A stretch of 64,000 nucleotides of DNA, from positions 1 to 64,000 of the forward strand of contig JANQQF010000117.1 in assembly GCA_028285035.1 (NCBI GenBank), written 5' to 3'. Under the pieces are notes generated by a model, which saw only the letters and a list, made by a program, of their open reading frames with translations, ran no database searches and was not told the DNA's origin. The stretch's first letter is position 1; every line of letters begins with the position of its first letter. Positions 54,696 through 62,948 of the stretch are shown here, in pieces. The DNA is from Phycisphaerae bacterium (lineage in GTDB: Bacteria; Chloroflexota; Anaerolineae; 4572-78; J111). A program made the position numbers and the translations under genes.

Positions 54696-55839
54696 TAGTT
54701 TCCAAGTCGAATTCGGGATTTTCCATAGTAGATGATGCTAAATGAGCACGCCCTTGCTCACTAACTGCGGCTAGACGTAAGGCCCGCTCAGCTTGCGATA
54801 AAAATTCATCTTGAGCAATACCATTGTGATTGTATGAAACCACACCAGCTGTACTAGATAGGCTTAGCTTTATATCTGACATTTCTGAATTAAAATCGGT
54901 CCAAGCAATACGGGTTTGGAAATATTCCACAATGCTTTTTGCGTTTTCTCCAGAGGTGTCAAGTAATAGAATGGCAAACACATTTTCTTGCAGATATGCC
55001 AGTAAATCTTCTTCTCGCAAATATTGGCCTAATCTTGCTACAATTTGCCTCAAAAATTCTGTGCGAACAATAGAATTGTTTGGACCCTCTAACATATCGA
55101 GATGTTCTATTTTTAAGAGGGCTAAAGATAAAGGATACTGATTACGTTTTGCCCGTATCATTTCTTGATTTAGACGTTGCATGAAATAGCGCTTATTCAT
55201 TGCACTTGTTTCCACATCCATAATATTCATGGCGATGACGTCTTTGAGGCGATTAGCCGTAAGATATTCTGCTAGAAAGGCTAGACCTGCTCCTAAAACA
55301 AGTCCAAATACTGCACCTAAGGCTAAATTACGGCTAACCACAGGAGATATAGGGTTTCCTCGAAGAGGTGCTTCATCTAAAATTGATAGATTGAAGAGTT
55401 CGCCTTTTTCAGAAATCTTTTGAATGGTGATAAGACCAACAGTGTTTGCGGTGTCACGTGCTATTACAGCATCTGGTCCCGAGACTGTAATTTGCATAAC
55501 TGTTGATCCTGCTAACACATTGGCACTAATCTTGTAACCAGCTAATGAGTCCAATCCCTGAGCATCACGAGCTTCATTTCTAACGGTACGGCTACTCGCA
55601 ATTTCAACAAATGTTCCACCAATCGCTTCTTCACGACTAACCAAGCTAAGAATATTAATGGTATTTCTAATGTCAGTAATAACTTCTGGATTTAGGTCAA
55701 TTGTGTAGGTAGCTGAGGTTTCGTAAATGGGTGTTTCAGTATAAGTTTGGTAGAGGGTGGCTGTGAAGGTGATTAGGAAGACAGGGACCAAAACCCACCA
55801 TTTGTTAAGTAAGATTTGTAGGTAAGCTTTTAGTTCCAT
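54688..55839 (-). CDS. Wzz-like chain-length protein fused to a degenerate GGDEF domain
   Basis: The protein has 383 residues. The front is a polysaccharide co-polymerase: helix 1 (about 14-32), a periplasmic part with YETSATYTIDLNPEVITDIR and VVSRNLALGAVFGLVLGAG (helix 2, about 170-190), and the Pro-rich GNPISPVV. A GGDEF fold follows (about 208-370) with PLSLALLKIEHLDMLEGPN and AYLQENVFAILLLDT. The catalytic GGDEF is QENVF, so it should not make c-di-GMP, although it may bind a nucleotide. No kinase Walker motifs are seen. It is the first gene of the EPS run and lies below class A copy 3. Confidence 0.85.
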   Translation of the reverse strand: MELKAYLQILLNKWWVLVPVFLITFTATLYQTYTETPIYETSATYTIDLNPEVITDIRNTINILSLVSREEAIGGTFVEIASSRTVRNEARDAQGLDSLAGYKISANVLAGSTVMQITVSGPDAVIARDTANTVGLITIQKISEKGELFNLSILDEAPLRGNPISPVVSRNLALGAVFGLVLGAGLAFLAEYLTANRLKDVIAMNIMDVETSAMNKRYFMQRLNQEMIRAKRNQYPLSLALLKIEHLDMLEGPNNSIVRTEFLRQIVARLGQYLREEDLLAYLQENVFAILLLDTSGENAKSIVEYFQTRIAWTDFNSEMSDIKLSLSSTAGVVSYNHNGIAQDEFLSQAERALRLAAVSEQGRAHLASSTMENPEFDLETNE

Positions 55840-56049
55840 AATTTACTTTGTCAATGTTAACCCTTTCACTTACACGTATTCTGTAAAATATATTTATAAA
55901 TTAGGGGATTTTTGTAACTTATTATCAAAAATCTCAGTGTACTTATTGGAATTTCAATTTAGTCTTTCCAAACAATTGTAGCACTTTGGAGATTAAAGCT
56001 CAATTAAACGAATAAAAAATTAGGTCGTCTGAATTTAAACATCGAAAAA

Positions 56050-56078
56050 ATTATAACATTAAAAATTTTACAATGCAA
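56050..56078 (-). promoter_or_regulatory. Sigma-70 promoter of the EPS operon (extended -10)
   Basis: On the minus strand TGTTATAAT (plus 56050-56058) is a perfect extended -10. The -35 is TTGCAT (plus 56073-56078), 17 bases away. The leader to the Wzz gene would be about 205 bases. Confidence 0.65.
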
Positions 56079-56121
56079 TGGATCAAAAATACTGTTTTAT
56101 TTTTAACAAAAGGTATCTTTT

Positions 56122-56155
56122 ATAATAGCATAAAAAAATTTGAATCTGGTTTGAT
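56122..56155 (-). promoter_or_regulatory. Class A activator site plus extended -10 (copy 3)
   Basis: On the minus strand ATCAAACCAGATTCAAA (plus 56139-56155) is followed after eight bases by TGCTATTAT (plus 56122-56130). It points to the Wzz gene and lies about 45 bases upstream of the sigma-70 promoter at 56050-56078. Confidence 0.6.
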
Positions 56156-56176
56156 TGTATCTGAAACCGAAATTCT

Positions 56177-56205
56177 TTGCTGTTGTATTTAAAGTATGCT
56201 ACAAT
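56177..56205 (+). promoter_or_regulatory. Promoter of the coiled-coil gene
   Basis: TTGCTG (56177-56182) and TACAAT (56200-56205) are 17 bases apart, and the -10 has an upstream TG (TGCTACAAT). Transcription would start near 56212. Confidence 0.65.
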
Positions 56206-56262
56206 GCCGGTCGTATCGAAAATTTATTGGTGTTCCCCAAATGTAGGATGTACCTCTTAATT

Positions 56263-57420
56263 ATGGACGAAGCATATTCTTCCGCTCAAGAACAAGATGG
56301 TAAAAGTAGTTTTGAGCAATACTCCCAGCTTGAACAACAACTTACTTCACAAAGCTACACAATTCAAGAGCAAAACAGAAAAATCGAAGCTTTGGAGGAG
56401 CAGTTAGCTGAGGCAAACCTTCTTCTAACTCAACTTCCGCAGATAAATGAGAAATTTTCTAATTTCAAAGATGAAATACGCCAAATCGTTGAGCAGCAAT
56501 CTAATGGTTCTTCCTCTAATAATAGAACAACACCCGAAAGCATGCTTAATACACAATTCAATAATTATACAAAGGCACTAAATGATCTTCGTCGTGACAT
56601 TGATCGTATTCAACGACAGGATGATCAAATTTTGTTAGCGCGTTCAGATAATGAACGCCTGAATAAAATGCTAACAGTGTTGGAAAGTCGTCTGGATACA
56701 CTCTCTAACACATTTTCGGAAAAGCAGCGGTTTGCTGAGTATGTTGAGGAGCAACGGCAGAACGAAACTCAACGATTCATTGAGATACAGCAGGAAGTAC
56801 CGAAAATTCGGCAAAGTGTTGAGGAAAGTTTTGATAAAGTCAAAAAAATAGAGCAACAGCTTCCTCAATTTAGCAAATATGATGTCGCATTAGAGAATAT
56901 TCGGCAGGAAATGCGTCATCATCGAGAGCATATGGACTTTCAAATGGCACAACGTGAACGGCTGTTAAAAAGCTGGACCGAGCTTGCTGAAGAACAAGAA
57001 CGTCGCTTTAAGAGCCATGCTGATTTGATGGACAAATATGCTGAAAATTATCAACAGAGCAAACGTGCGTTGGCAACGCTGCAAGAAGTACAGGAAAGAT
57101 TTCAACGGGAACAGCATCAAGCTGAAGAGCTTCAACGGCTCACAGAAAATCGACAACGCACTGCTTTGGAGAAGTTGCAATTGGATTATGAACAGCAGTG
57201 GCAGAAGCGTATGTTAGAGTTACAGCCCCGACTTGATGTGCTTGAAAATGAAAATGCATCCTTAAAGGATGACATTGCCTCGCTACAGAAGAGCAATAAA
57301 GTTATTGAACATCAGATTAATTTGATTTTACAAATTATAGAGGAAGATATTCAAGCGCGTGCCTCTTCTACTCAAGATTGGCTTAATCGATTTGAACAAA
57401 TTGCGAGCGAGCAATCCTAA
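56263..57420 (+). CDS. Long coiled-coil protein
   Basis: The protein has about 385 residues from the ATG at 56263 (MDEAYSSAQEQDGKS). Upstream in-frame starts at 56155 (TTG, inside a promoter repeat) and 56248 (ATG) are possible but less likely. Nearly the whole length is heptad-like and rich in Gln, Glu, Arg and Leu, for example EQLAEANLLLTQLPQINEKF and QQWQKRMLELQPRLDVLENE. No globular domain, signal peptide or membrane segment is seen. It is followed by selB after three bases, so the two are co-transcribed. The link to selenocysteine insertion is unproven. Confidence 0.75.
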   Translation: MDEAYSSAQEQDGKSSFEQYSQLEQQLTSQSYTIQEQNRKIEALEEQLAEANLLLTQLPQINEKFSNFKDEIRQIVEQQSNGSSSNNRTTPESMLNTQFNNYTKALNDLRRDIDRIQRQDDQILLARSDNERLNKMLTVLESRLDTLSNTFSEKQRFAEYVEEQRQNETQRFIEIQQEVPKIRQSVEESFDKVKKIEQQLPQFSKYDVALENIRQEMRHHREHMDFQMAQRERLLKSWTELAEEQERRFKSHADLMDKYAENYQQSKRALATLQEVQERFQREQHQAEELQRLTENRQRTALEKLQLDYEQQWQKRMLELQPRLDVLENENASLKDDIASLQKSNKVIEHQINLILQIIEEDIQARASSTQDWLNRFEQIASEQS

Positions 57421-57423
57421 TAA

Positions 57424-59325
57424 ATGCGTGTTATTGGAACTGCTGGTCATGTTGATCATGGCAAATCAACGTTAGTCAAAGCTCTCACCGGCATTGAACC
57501 TGATCGTCTAAAAGAAGAACAGCAACGAGCGATGACAATTGATTTGGGATTTGCTTGGCTGAAATTGGCATCGGGTGAAGATGTTGGCATCGTTGATGTC
57601 CCTGGGCATCAAGATTTTATAAAGAATATGTTAGCAGGGGTAGGAGGCATTGATGCAGCGCTTTTTGTAATCGCTGCTGATGAGGGAGTTATGCCTCAAA
57701 CACGCGAACATTTGGCGATACTTGATCTCCTTGAAATACCTCGTGGTATCATTGTCATTACCAAAAGCGATACAATCGAAGATGAAGATTGGTTAGAACT
57801 TGTTCAAGCGGATGTTTCAGAGACTGTGGCTGGAACTGTTTTAGCCGATGCCCCAATGATTCCTGTTTCTGCTTTGAGCGGACAAGGATTGGATGAGTTG
57901 CGCCGAACGCTCGATTCAGTGTTGAGTGAGGCCCCGCCACGCACCAATCGTGGGCGTCCTCGACTACCAGTTGATCGAGTTTTTTCTATCAGTGGTTTTG
58001 GCACCGTGGTTACAGGCACGCTGTTGGATGGACAGTTAGAAGCTGGACAGGATGTAGAAATTCTACCAAAAAGTATCGTTAGTCGTATTCGAGGATTACA
58101 ATTCCATAAAAAAAGTGTCGATATTGCTCAGCCTGGGGCGCGGACTGCAGTTAATCTCACCGGGGTAAATGCTAATGATGTATCTCGAGGAGATGTTCTA
58201 ACGACCCCTGGCTGGTTAGAACCTTCACAATTAATTGATGTACACCTAAAACTGTTGTCAGATGCTCCAAAAGAATTACGTCATAATCAACAAGTTGAAA
58301 TCTTTACTGGTTCCACTGAAGTGTCTGGTTTTACTCGTCTATTGGGGGCACGTCAAATTGAACCAGGGCAAACAGGATGGGTACAACTTCGTCTACAACA
58401 TCGAATTCCTGTCATCAAAGGAGACCACTTTATTATTCGCCAACCATCTCCATCGATAACAATAGGTGGTGGTGTTGTTGTCGACCCCTTACCAAGAAGG
58501 CGGCATAAACGCTTCCGAACGGAGTTAATTGATCGGCTTGAAACTCTGTTAGCTGGAACCCCTGAAGATATTCTTTTGGCAGAATTGGACCAAAAAGGCC
58601 CTTTAATGACACGAGCCATTATTGGTGAGAGTAGCCTACCGACAGATATTGCGACTAGTGCTTTATCAAATTTGATTGAACAAAATGATGTCTTTTCTCT
58701 GCTAGAAGTAAGCTTGCCAGACAATTTAGCCCAATCAAAGGTGTTGATGATATCACAAGTTGGTTGGGCGACCTTGATTGGACAAATTAAAATGGCTTTA
58801 GGGGACTATCATTCCAGATTTCCCCTTAGACTTGGAATGCCCAGAAGTGAGCTGAAAAGTCAGCTTAAACTTGAAACACGTGTATTTAATGAGACAGTTC
58901 AACGTGCTCAATTAGACGAAGCTTTAGATGCAACAGAAACATCAGTCCGTCTAATTAGCCATCAAGTTGAATTCTCGGTAGAGCAACAGAAAGCTATTTT
59001 CAATGTGTTAACCAGGTTTGAGAAAAACCCCTACAGTACGCCATCTCCTAAGGAATTAATTGATACTTTAGGGGATGATGTCTTTTTGGCTCTCCTTGAA
59101 AGTAAACAAATCATTCGATTATCTAAAGATGTACTTTTGTTGAGTAATACGTATAATGAATTTGTGGCTTGGTTAAAAGAATACTTACGTGAACAGTCAA
59201 CCATTAATGTGGCGCAAGTGCGTGATGTTTTTAAGACCAGTCGCAAATATGCACTAGCTTTATTGGAATATACAGACGAACAACGTATTACAAAGCGAGT
59301 TGGAGATAATCGGGTTTTGAGATAA
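57424..59325 (+). CDS. selB: Selenocysteine-specific translation elongation factor
   Basis: The protein has 633 residues and delivers selenocysteinyl-tRNA to UGA codons that carry a SECIS element. It has the EF-Tu-like GTPase: GHVDHGKST (8-16), the [10 protein letters not shown] switch region, [13 protein letters not shown] and TKSD. The beta domains follow (about 180-370), then SelB-specific winged-helix modules (about 380-633) such as [19 protein letters not shown]. The length is slightly over the usual 610-620. No selA, selC or selD is in the window, and no in-frame UGA in the other genes was noticed. The gene follows the coiled-coil gene directly. Confidence 0.93.
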   Translation: MRVIGTAGHVDHGKSTLVKALTGIEPDRLKEEQQRAMTIDLGFAWLKLASGEDVGIVDVPGHQDFIKNMLAGVGGIDAALFVIAADEGVMPQTREHLAILDLLEIPRGIIVITKSDTIEDEDWLELVQADVSETVAGTVLADAPMIPVSALSGQGLDELRRTLDSVLSEAPPRTNRGRPRLPVDRVFSISGFGTVVTGTLLDGQLEAGQDVEILPKSIVSRIRGLQFHKKSVDIAQPGARTAVNLTGVNANDVSRGDVLTTPGWLEPSQLIDVHLKLLSDAPKELRHNQQVEIFTGSTEVSGFTRLLGARQIEPGQTGWVQLRLQHRIPVIKGDHFIIRQPSPSITIGGGVVVDPLPRRRHKRFRTELIDRLETLLAGTPEDILLAELDQKGPLMTRAIIGESSLPTDIATSALSNLIEQNDVFSLLEVSLPDNLAQSKVLMISQVGWATLIGQIKMALGDYHSRFPLRLGMPRSELKSQLKLETRVFNETVQRAQLDEALDATETSVRLISHQVEFSVEQQKAIFNVLTRFEKNPYSTPSPKELIDTLGDDVFLALLESKQIIRLSKDVLLLSNTYNEFVAWLKEYLREQSTINVAQVRDVFKTSRKYALALLEYTDEQRITKRVGDNRVLR

Positions 59326-59439
59326 GGGTTATCTCATATTAACTCAATGGATTATAGACTCATCAAGACTGATTGTTAGTCTAATTAACAATCTATTACT
59401 ATTCCACCAACCTACAACAGAAAGTAAAAGGAGATCATA

Positions 59440-60414
59440 ATGGAAAGTATTCGCGTTGGTGTAATTGGAGTAGGCTCAATGGGCGAGCGCCACTGTCGAG
59501 TTTATTCTACAATGCGTAATGTTGAACTAGTTGGGATATCAGACCTGAATGCTGAACGAGGAAATGCTGTTGCCGCAACCTACTCAACCGAATATTTCTC
59601 GGATTATAAGAAACTTATAGCTGAGGTTGATGCAGTCAATATTGTCACCATAACCCCTGCCCATTTTGATATTGCAATGGAGGCAATTTCAAATGATGTT
59701 CATGTTTTGGTAGAGAAACCGATTACCGAGACAGTTGAACAAGGAAAAGAGCTCGTTGCCGAAGCAGAAAAACGAAAAAGAGTGTTGCAAGTTGGCCATA
59801 TAGAACGATTTAATCCGGCATATATGGCTCTGAAAACCGTGGTTGAAGGACGTCGTTTAGCTGCAGTGAATATGCGCCGGTTAAGCCCGTTTGATACAAG
59901 TAATACAGATGTAGATGTTATTCGAGACTTGATGATTCACGATCTTGATTTAGTTGTCAATTTAGTTGGCAGTAGTCTTGAAGGGTTTAGTGCTTGGGGA
60001 CGCTCATTTTCCACAGAGGCAATTGACCATGCCGTTGCTAATTTATCTTTCCGTAATGGACCAGTGGCTACATTGTCTGCTTCACGGGTCACCGAACAAA
60101 AAATTCGAATGATTGATATTACAGCAGAAGGGGCCTATATTGAGGCGGATTTGTTAGGAAAGAGCATAAAAATTCATCGGCGTGCTCGACCCGAGTTTTT
60201 TGAAGCACAATATCGGCAGGAAAGTATTATAGAAACAATACAAGTCCCAATGGTTGAGCCGCTATTGTTAGAACTCCAGCATTTTGTGAAATGTATTCAG
60301 GAGAATTTGCCAAGTGATGTTTCAGGCAAAGATGGTCTTTATGCGTTACAACTAGCTAAAGCCATGGCAGATCAGATTAGTAACTTTATGATTATTGCAG
60401 AGCCGGCAATATAA
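59440..60414 (+). CDS. Gfo/Idh/MocA sugar dehydrogenase (WlbA/WbpB-like)
   Basis: The protein has 324 residues and an NAD-binding front RVGVIGVGSMGERHCRVYST (GxGxxG at 7-12). The EKPITETVEQG element (about 95-106) and GHIERFNPAYMALK (about 122) are family hallmarks, the latter typical of UDP-N-acetylglucosaminuronate 3-dehydrogenases. It would oxidise C3 of UDP-GlcNAcA on the way to a 2,3-diamino sugar. The next gene, convergent, is a WbpD-like acetyltransferase that acts later in that path; the aminotransferase is not in the window. AAAGGAG precedes the start by seven bases. Confidence 0.82.
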   Translation: MESIRVGVIGVGSMGERHCRVYSTMRNVELVGISDLNAERGNAVAATYSTEYFSDYKKLIAEVDAVNIVTITPAHFDIAMEAISNDVHVLVEKPITETVEQGKELVAEAEKRKRVLQVGHIERFNPAYMALKTVVEGRRLAAVNMRRLSPFDTSNTDVDVIRDLMIHDLDLVVNLVGSSLEGFSAWGRSFSTEAIDHAVANLSFRNGPVATLSASRVTEQKIRMIDITAEGAYIEADLLGKSIKIHRRARPEFFEAQYRQESIIETIQVPMVEPLLLELQHFVKCIQENLPSDVSGKDGLYALQLAKAMADQISNFMIIAEPAI

Positions 60415-60431
60415 ACTAATTTATTATCAAT

Positions 60432-60468
60432 AAAAAAGGGACGATGTTGTTGTCGTCCCTTTTTTATT
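60432..60468. terminator. Bidirectional terminator
   Basis: AAAAAAGGGACGA pairs with TCGTCCCTTTTTT around an 8-nt loop. It ends the dehydrogenase gene and the convergent acetyltransferase gene. Confidence 0.85.
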
Positions 60469-60479
60469 TGCTGTTTAAT

Positions 60480-61088
60480 TTACTGTGCTGAATTGAATAC
60501 TTCTATGGGGATCTCGAAGACTTCGTTTGGATAATCTGGATCAATCATATTTACATGGGTGTTTAATTTATCTTGAACAATCATTCGTTTGCCTCGGGCT
60601 GAAACAAAACCGGTCAATCTCGCTGGATTACCATATGTTAGCCCAAAATCAGGAATATCCTTTGTTACAACTGACCCAGATCCGACAATTGCCCACTTCC
60701 CAATCTTTACGCCTGGAAGAATAATAGCCCCACCTCCAATACCAGCCCCCTCACCAATATGTGTGGGGCTAACCTCCCAATCAGCATCGGTTTTTAGTGT
60801 ACCATCAGGGTTGATTGCTCTAGGATTTTTATCATTTAAGAGCATTGCGCCTGGCCCCAAAAAGACGCCATTTTCCAGCGTTGCCCCGTGATATACAAAG
60901 ACACCATTTTGGAGTTTACATCGATCTCCTATAACAACATCAAAATCGACGTAAGAACCCTTGCCAATGATGCATTCTTTACCAATACTGACTCGTTCAC
61001 GGATTTGTGCTTGATGCCAAATGCGGGTGTTATCACCAATTGTGGCCTGATCGGATACTTCGGCTGTTGGATGAACGTGAAAATTCAT
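60480..61088 (-). CDS. Left-handed beta-helix acetyltransferase (WbpD/WlbB-like)
   Basis: The protein has 202 residues with hexapeptide repeats ([LIV]-G-x-x-x-x) from about residue 5 to 160, for example RIWHQAQIRERVSIG and VVIGDRCKLQNGVFVYHG. The block FLGPGAMLLNDKNPRA and the GEGAGIGGGAIILPGVKIG turn are typical of UDP-2-acetamido-3-amino-2,3-dideoxyglucuronate N-acetyltransferases. It would act after WlbA and an aminotransferase to give a 2,3-diacetamido sugar. The C-terminal 40 residues (KRMIVQDKLNTHVNMID) are outside the helix. Confidence 0.85.
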   Translation of the reverse strand: MNFHVHPTAEVSDQATIGDNTRIWHQAQIRERVSIGKECIIGKGSYVDFDVVIGDRCKLQNGVFVYHGATLENGVFLGPGAMLLNDKNPRAINPDGTLKTDADWEVSPTHIGEGAGIGGGAIILPGVKIGKWAIVGSGSVVTKDIPDFGLTYGNPARLTGFVSARGKRMIVQDKLNTHVNMIDPDYPNEVFEIPIEVFNSAQ

Positions 61089-61207
61089 TGATTTACCTCG
61101 TTTGTAGGAGTGAAAAGAAAAACGATCCGTTTACAAAAATTGTAAATCGAATCGTAGTAATTGTACAATTATTTAAGGGGATGTTTACTTGAGAAACGTT
61201 TGGTAAA

Positions 61208-61909
61208 TTATTCTGCCCCAGAGCTAAATAATACTGAAGAGACAGTCCACCATAAAATTAGGAAATCCAACCTTAAACTTTGATTTTCAATATATTCTAT
61301 ATCATGCTGAACAATTTCATCAAATGTAATCTGGCTTCGACCACGCACTTGGGCTAATCCAGTAATACCGGGAAGCACCCTAAGGCGTTCGGCATGCCAT
61401 TCGCTATACGCTTCAACTTCCCATAATACATTAGGTCGAGGCCCCACAAAGCTCATCTCATTGCGGAGGACATTAATTAGCTGTGGTAATTCATCCAAGC
61501 TAGTTTTGCGTAAAATTCGGCCTATACGAGTAACTTGGCTTGCTTTGAATGGTTTAAATGTTTTGTTTTCACTTGCTTCACCCTCCATCTGTCCACTAAC
61601 ATATTTTTTCATGAACTCACGATGGGAGCTATCATCAATATTATGATGCATGGTACGGAACTTGATGATTTTGAAGATTTTCCCGTCTTTTCCTACGCGA
61701 TCTTGGATAAAAAGAACAGGCCCAGAAGAGTCAAGCTTAATAGCAATTGCTATTAAGACTGCTAATGGTACGACGAAGGGAATTGAGAAAAGACAAATAA
61801 GAACTTCAAGAATTCGTTTAGTAATATTATATATCCACTTTGATTGTGTCATAGTGCGAGATGTACCGACGACCCTCCAGCTCATTGTCAAGGTTTCTTT
61901 CTTTTCCAA
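61208..61909 (-). CDS. Initiating undecaprenyl-phosphate sugar-1-phosphate transferase
   Basis: The protein has 233 residues of the small PglC-like monotopic PGT group. The start is TTG at 61909, decided by AGGAGG (plus 61917-61922) seven bases away. One re-entrant helix (about 34-58) leads to VLFIQDRVGKDGKIFKIIKF, the Asp-Glu catalytic dyad in TSLDELPQL (139-140) and MSFVGPRPNVLWE. It transfers a sugar phosphate to undecaprenyl phosphate to begin a repeat unit. It lies outside the main EPS run but under the same class A control. Confidence 0.9.
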   Translation of the reverse strand: MEKKETLTMSWRVVGTSRTMTQSKWIYNITKRILEVLICLFSIPFVVPLAVLIAIAIKLDSSGPVLFIQDRVGKDGKIFKIIKFRTMHHNIDDSSHREFMKKYVSGQMEGEASENKTFKPFKASQVTRIGRILRKTSLDELPQLINVLRNEMSFVGPRPNVLWEVEAYSEWHAERLRVLPGITGLAQVRGRSQITFDEIVQHDIEYIENQSLRLDFLILWWTVSSVLFSSGAE

Positions 61910-62191
61910 TTCGGTGCCTCCTGATACTCTAACTACTTCAATATAGAGTAAATGAACTTAACTATTAGGACTGTAGGTTGGCCTGATATGCCCAGAGGGA
62001 GGGAAACTCTGAAAAATATGCATATCAATTTCTAAGTTACGATTCTGTATTAATAAGGATATGCTAAATTTTTTGGTCGTCTAACCTGGTCAACAAAACT
62101 AAATATCAAATTATTTAAGATGTTTACCATAAAAAAATAATAGACAAAAAGTTTTGGGGTGATACGGTAGGGATAGTTATATGACGACTAG

Positions 62192-62268
62192 ATTATAACA
62201 TGATTAAGTTTGAATTTGGTTTGAATCTGCTTAAATTAAACTTAAATTTGGCTGACTTTAATCTGAAA
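62192..62268 (-). promoter_or_regulatory. Class A activator site plus extended -10 (copy 4), with phased array
   Basis: On the minus strand TTCAAACCAAATTCAAA (plus 62209-62225) is followed after eight bases by TGTTATAAT (plus 62192-62200), a perfect extended -10. Upstream, three more degenerate half-sites (AATTTAA-like) continue in 11-bp phase to about 62268. The target is the initiating sugar transferase, about 275 bases of leader. Confidence 0.65.
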
Positions 62269-62285
62269 TAACTTATCCCTACATC

Positions 62286-62314
62286 ATTATAACCTACCCG
62301 TCTTGCGGTGACAA
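62286..62314 (-). promoter_or_regulatory. Near-consensus sigma-70 promoter toward the sugar transferase
   Basis: On the minus strand TTGTCA (plus 62309-62314) and TATAAT (plus 62286-62291) are 17 bases apart. It lies upstream of class A copy 4 and reads through it. Confidence 0.65.
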
Positions 62315-62434
62315 CCCCTGGATGTTAGATTCTGAATTTCCACTAGAAATCATGACGTTTTTGAACTTTAAAAGGTTCTGGCTATGTTAATGAAGGATTG
62401 ATGGACAAATTTTGATTGGATACTCACCAATATA

Positions 62435-62462
62435 TTGCCATATTTGAATGAAAAATTACAAT
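62435..62462 (+). promoter_or_regulatory. Promoter of the Nudix gene
   Basis: TTGCCA (62435-62440) and TACAAT (62457-62462) are 16 bases apart. The leader would be about 40 bases and has no clear ribosome binding site. Confidence 0.5.
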
Positions 62463-62508
62463 AGGGTAAAAGTCATTCACAGATTTTTATATCATTTTGT
62501 GAATATTT

Positions 62509-62946
62509 ATGGTAAATACACTTTATCCTGATGCCCCTCGTATTGCTGTAGGGGCAATTGTAATTCATGAGAATAAAGCCTTGCTCGTTCTAAGAGGTAA
62601 ACCACCAGCTCAAGGTGTTTGGGCTATTCCAGGTGGTAGTGTTACTCTAGGGGAGAGCCTTCAAGCGGCAGCAGAGAGAGAAATTTTTGAAGAAACAGGG
62701 CTACGAATAAAAGCAGGAGAGGTTGTCTATAGTTTTGATGTAATTGAACGTGATGAAAATGATAAGGTAAAATACCATTATGTAATTCTGGATTTGAAAG
62801 CAGAGCTAATTGATCCAAACCAAACTAGGGTGACAGCTGCAGATGATGCTTCTGATGCAAACTGGTTTACCTGGGCCGAAATCGATGCCCCTAAATTTCC
62901 TGTTTCCACCCTTACTCGAAATCTGTTACAGAAATTGATGATTTAA
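62509..62946 (+). CDS. Nudix hydrolase
   Basis: The protein has 145 residues. The Nudix box GGSVTLGESLQAAAEREIFE followed by ETGL (about 44-67) has all consensus positions (G-x5-E-x7-RE-x2-EE-x-G-I/L). The RGKPPAQGVWAIPGG front resembles ADP-ribose pyrophosphatases, so ADP-ribose or another NDP sugar is a possible substrate. No Shine-Dalgarno is clear. It lies two bases before the DUF2344 gene. Confidence 0.87.
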   Translation: MVNTLYPDAPRIAVGAIVIHENKALLVLRGKPPAQGVWAIPGGSVTLGESLQAAAEREIFEETGLRIKAGEVVYSFDVIERDENDKVKYHYVILDLKAELIDPNQTRVTAADDASDANWFTWAEIDAPKFPVSTLTRNLLQKLMI

Positions 62947-62948
62947 AT

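Larger units (their letters stand above)
55840..56262. other. Intergenic region, 423 bp, divergent EPS and coiled-coil promoters
   Basis: It holds the class A promoter copy 3 and a sigma-70 promoter for the Wzz gene on the minus strand, and a promoter for the coiled-coil gene on the plus strand. Confidence 0.6.
61910..62508. other. Intergenic region, 599 bp, with divergent promoters
   Basis: It holds class A copy 4 with its longer phased array, a consensus sigma-70 promoter toward the sugar transferase, and a promoter for the Nudix operon. No RNA gene or coding frame is seen in the rest. Confidence 0.6.

Noticed and set aside
32253..55839. Recent horizontal transfer of the EPS locus as an island
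   Set aside because: I saw no integrase, tRNA, flanking repeat or transposase, and codon use looks like that of the neighbours.
56155..56262. Upstream TTG extension of the coiled-coil protein
   Set aside because: The TTG lies inside the class A repeat and before the predicted promoter of the gene.
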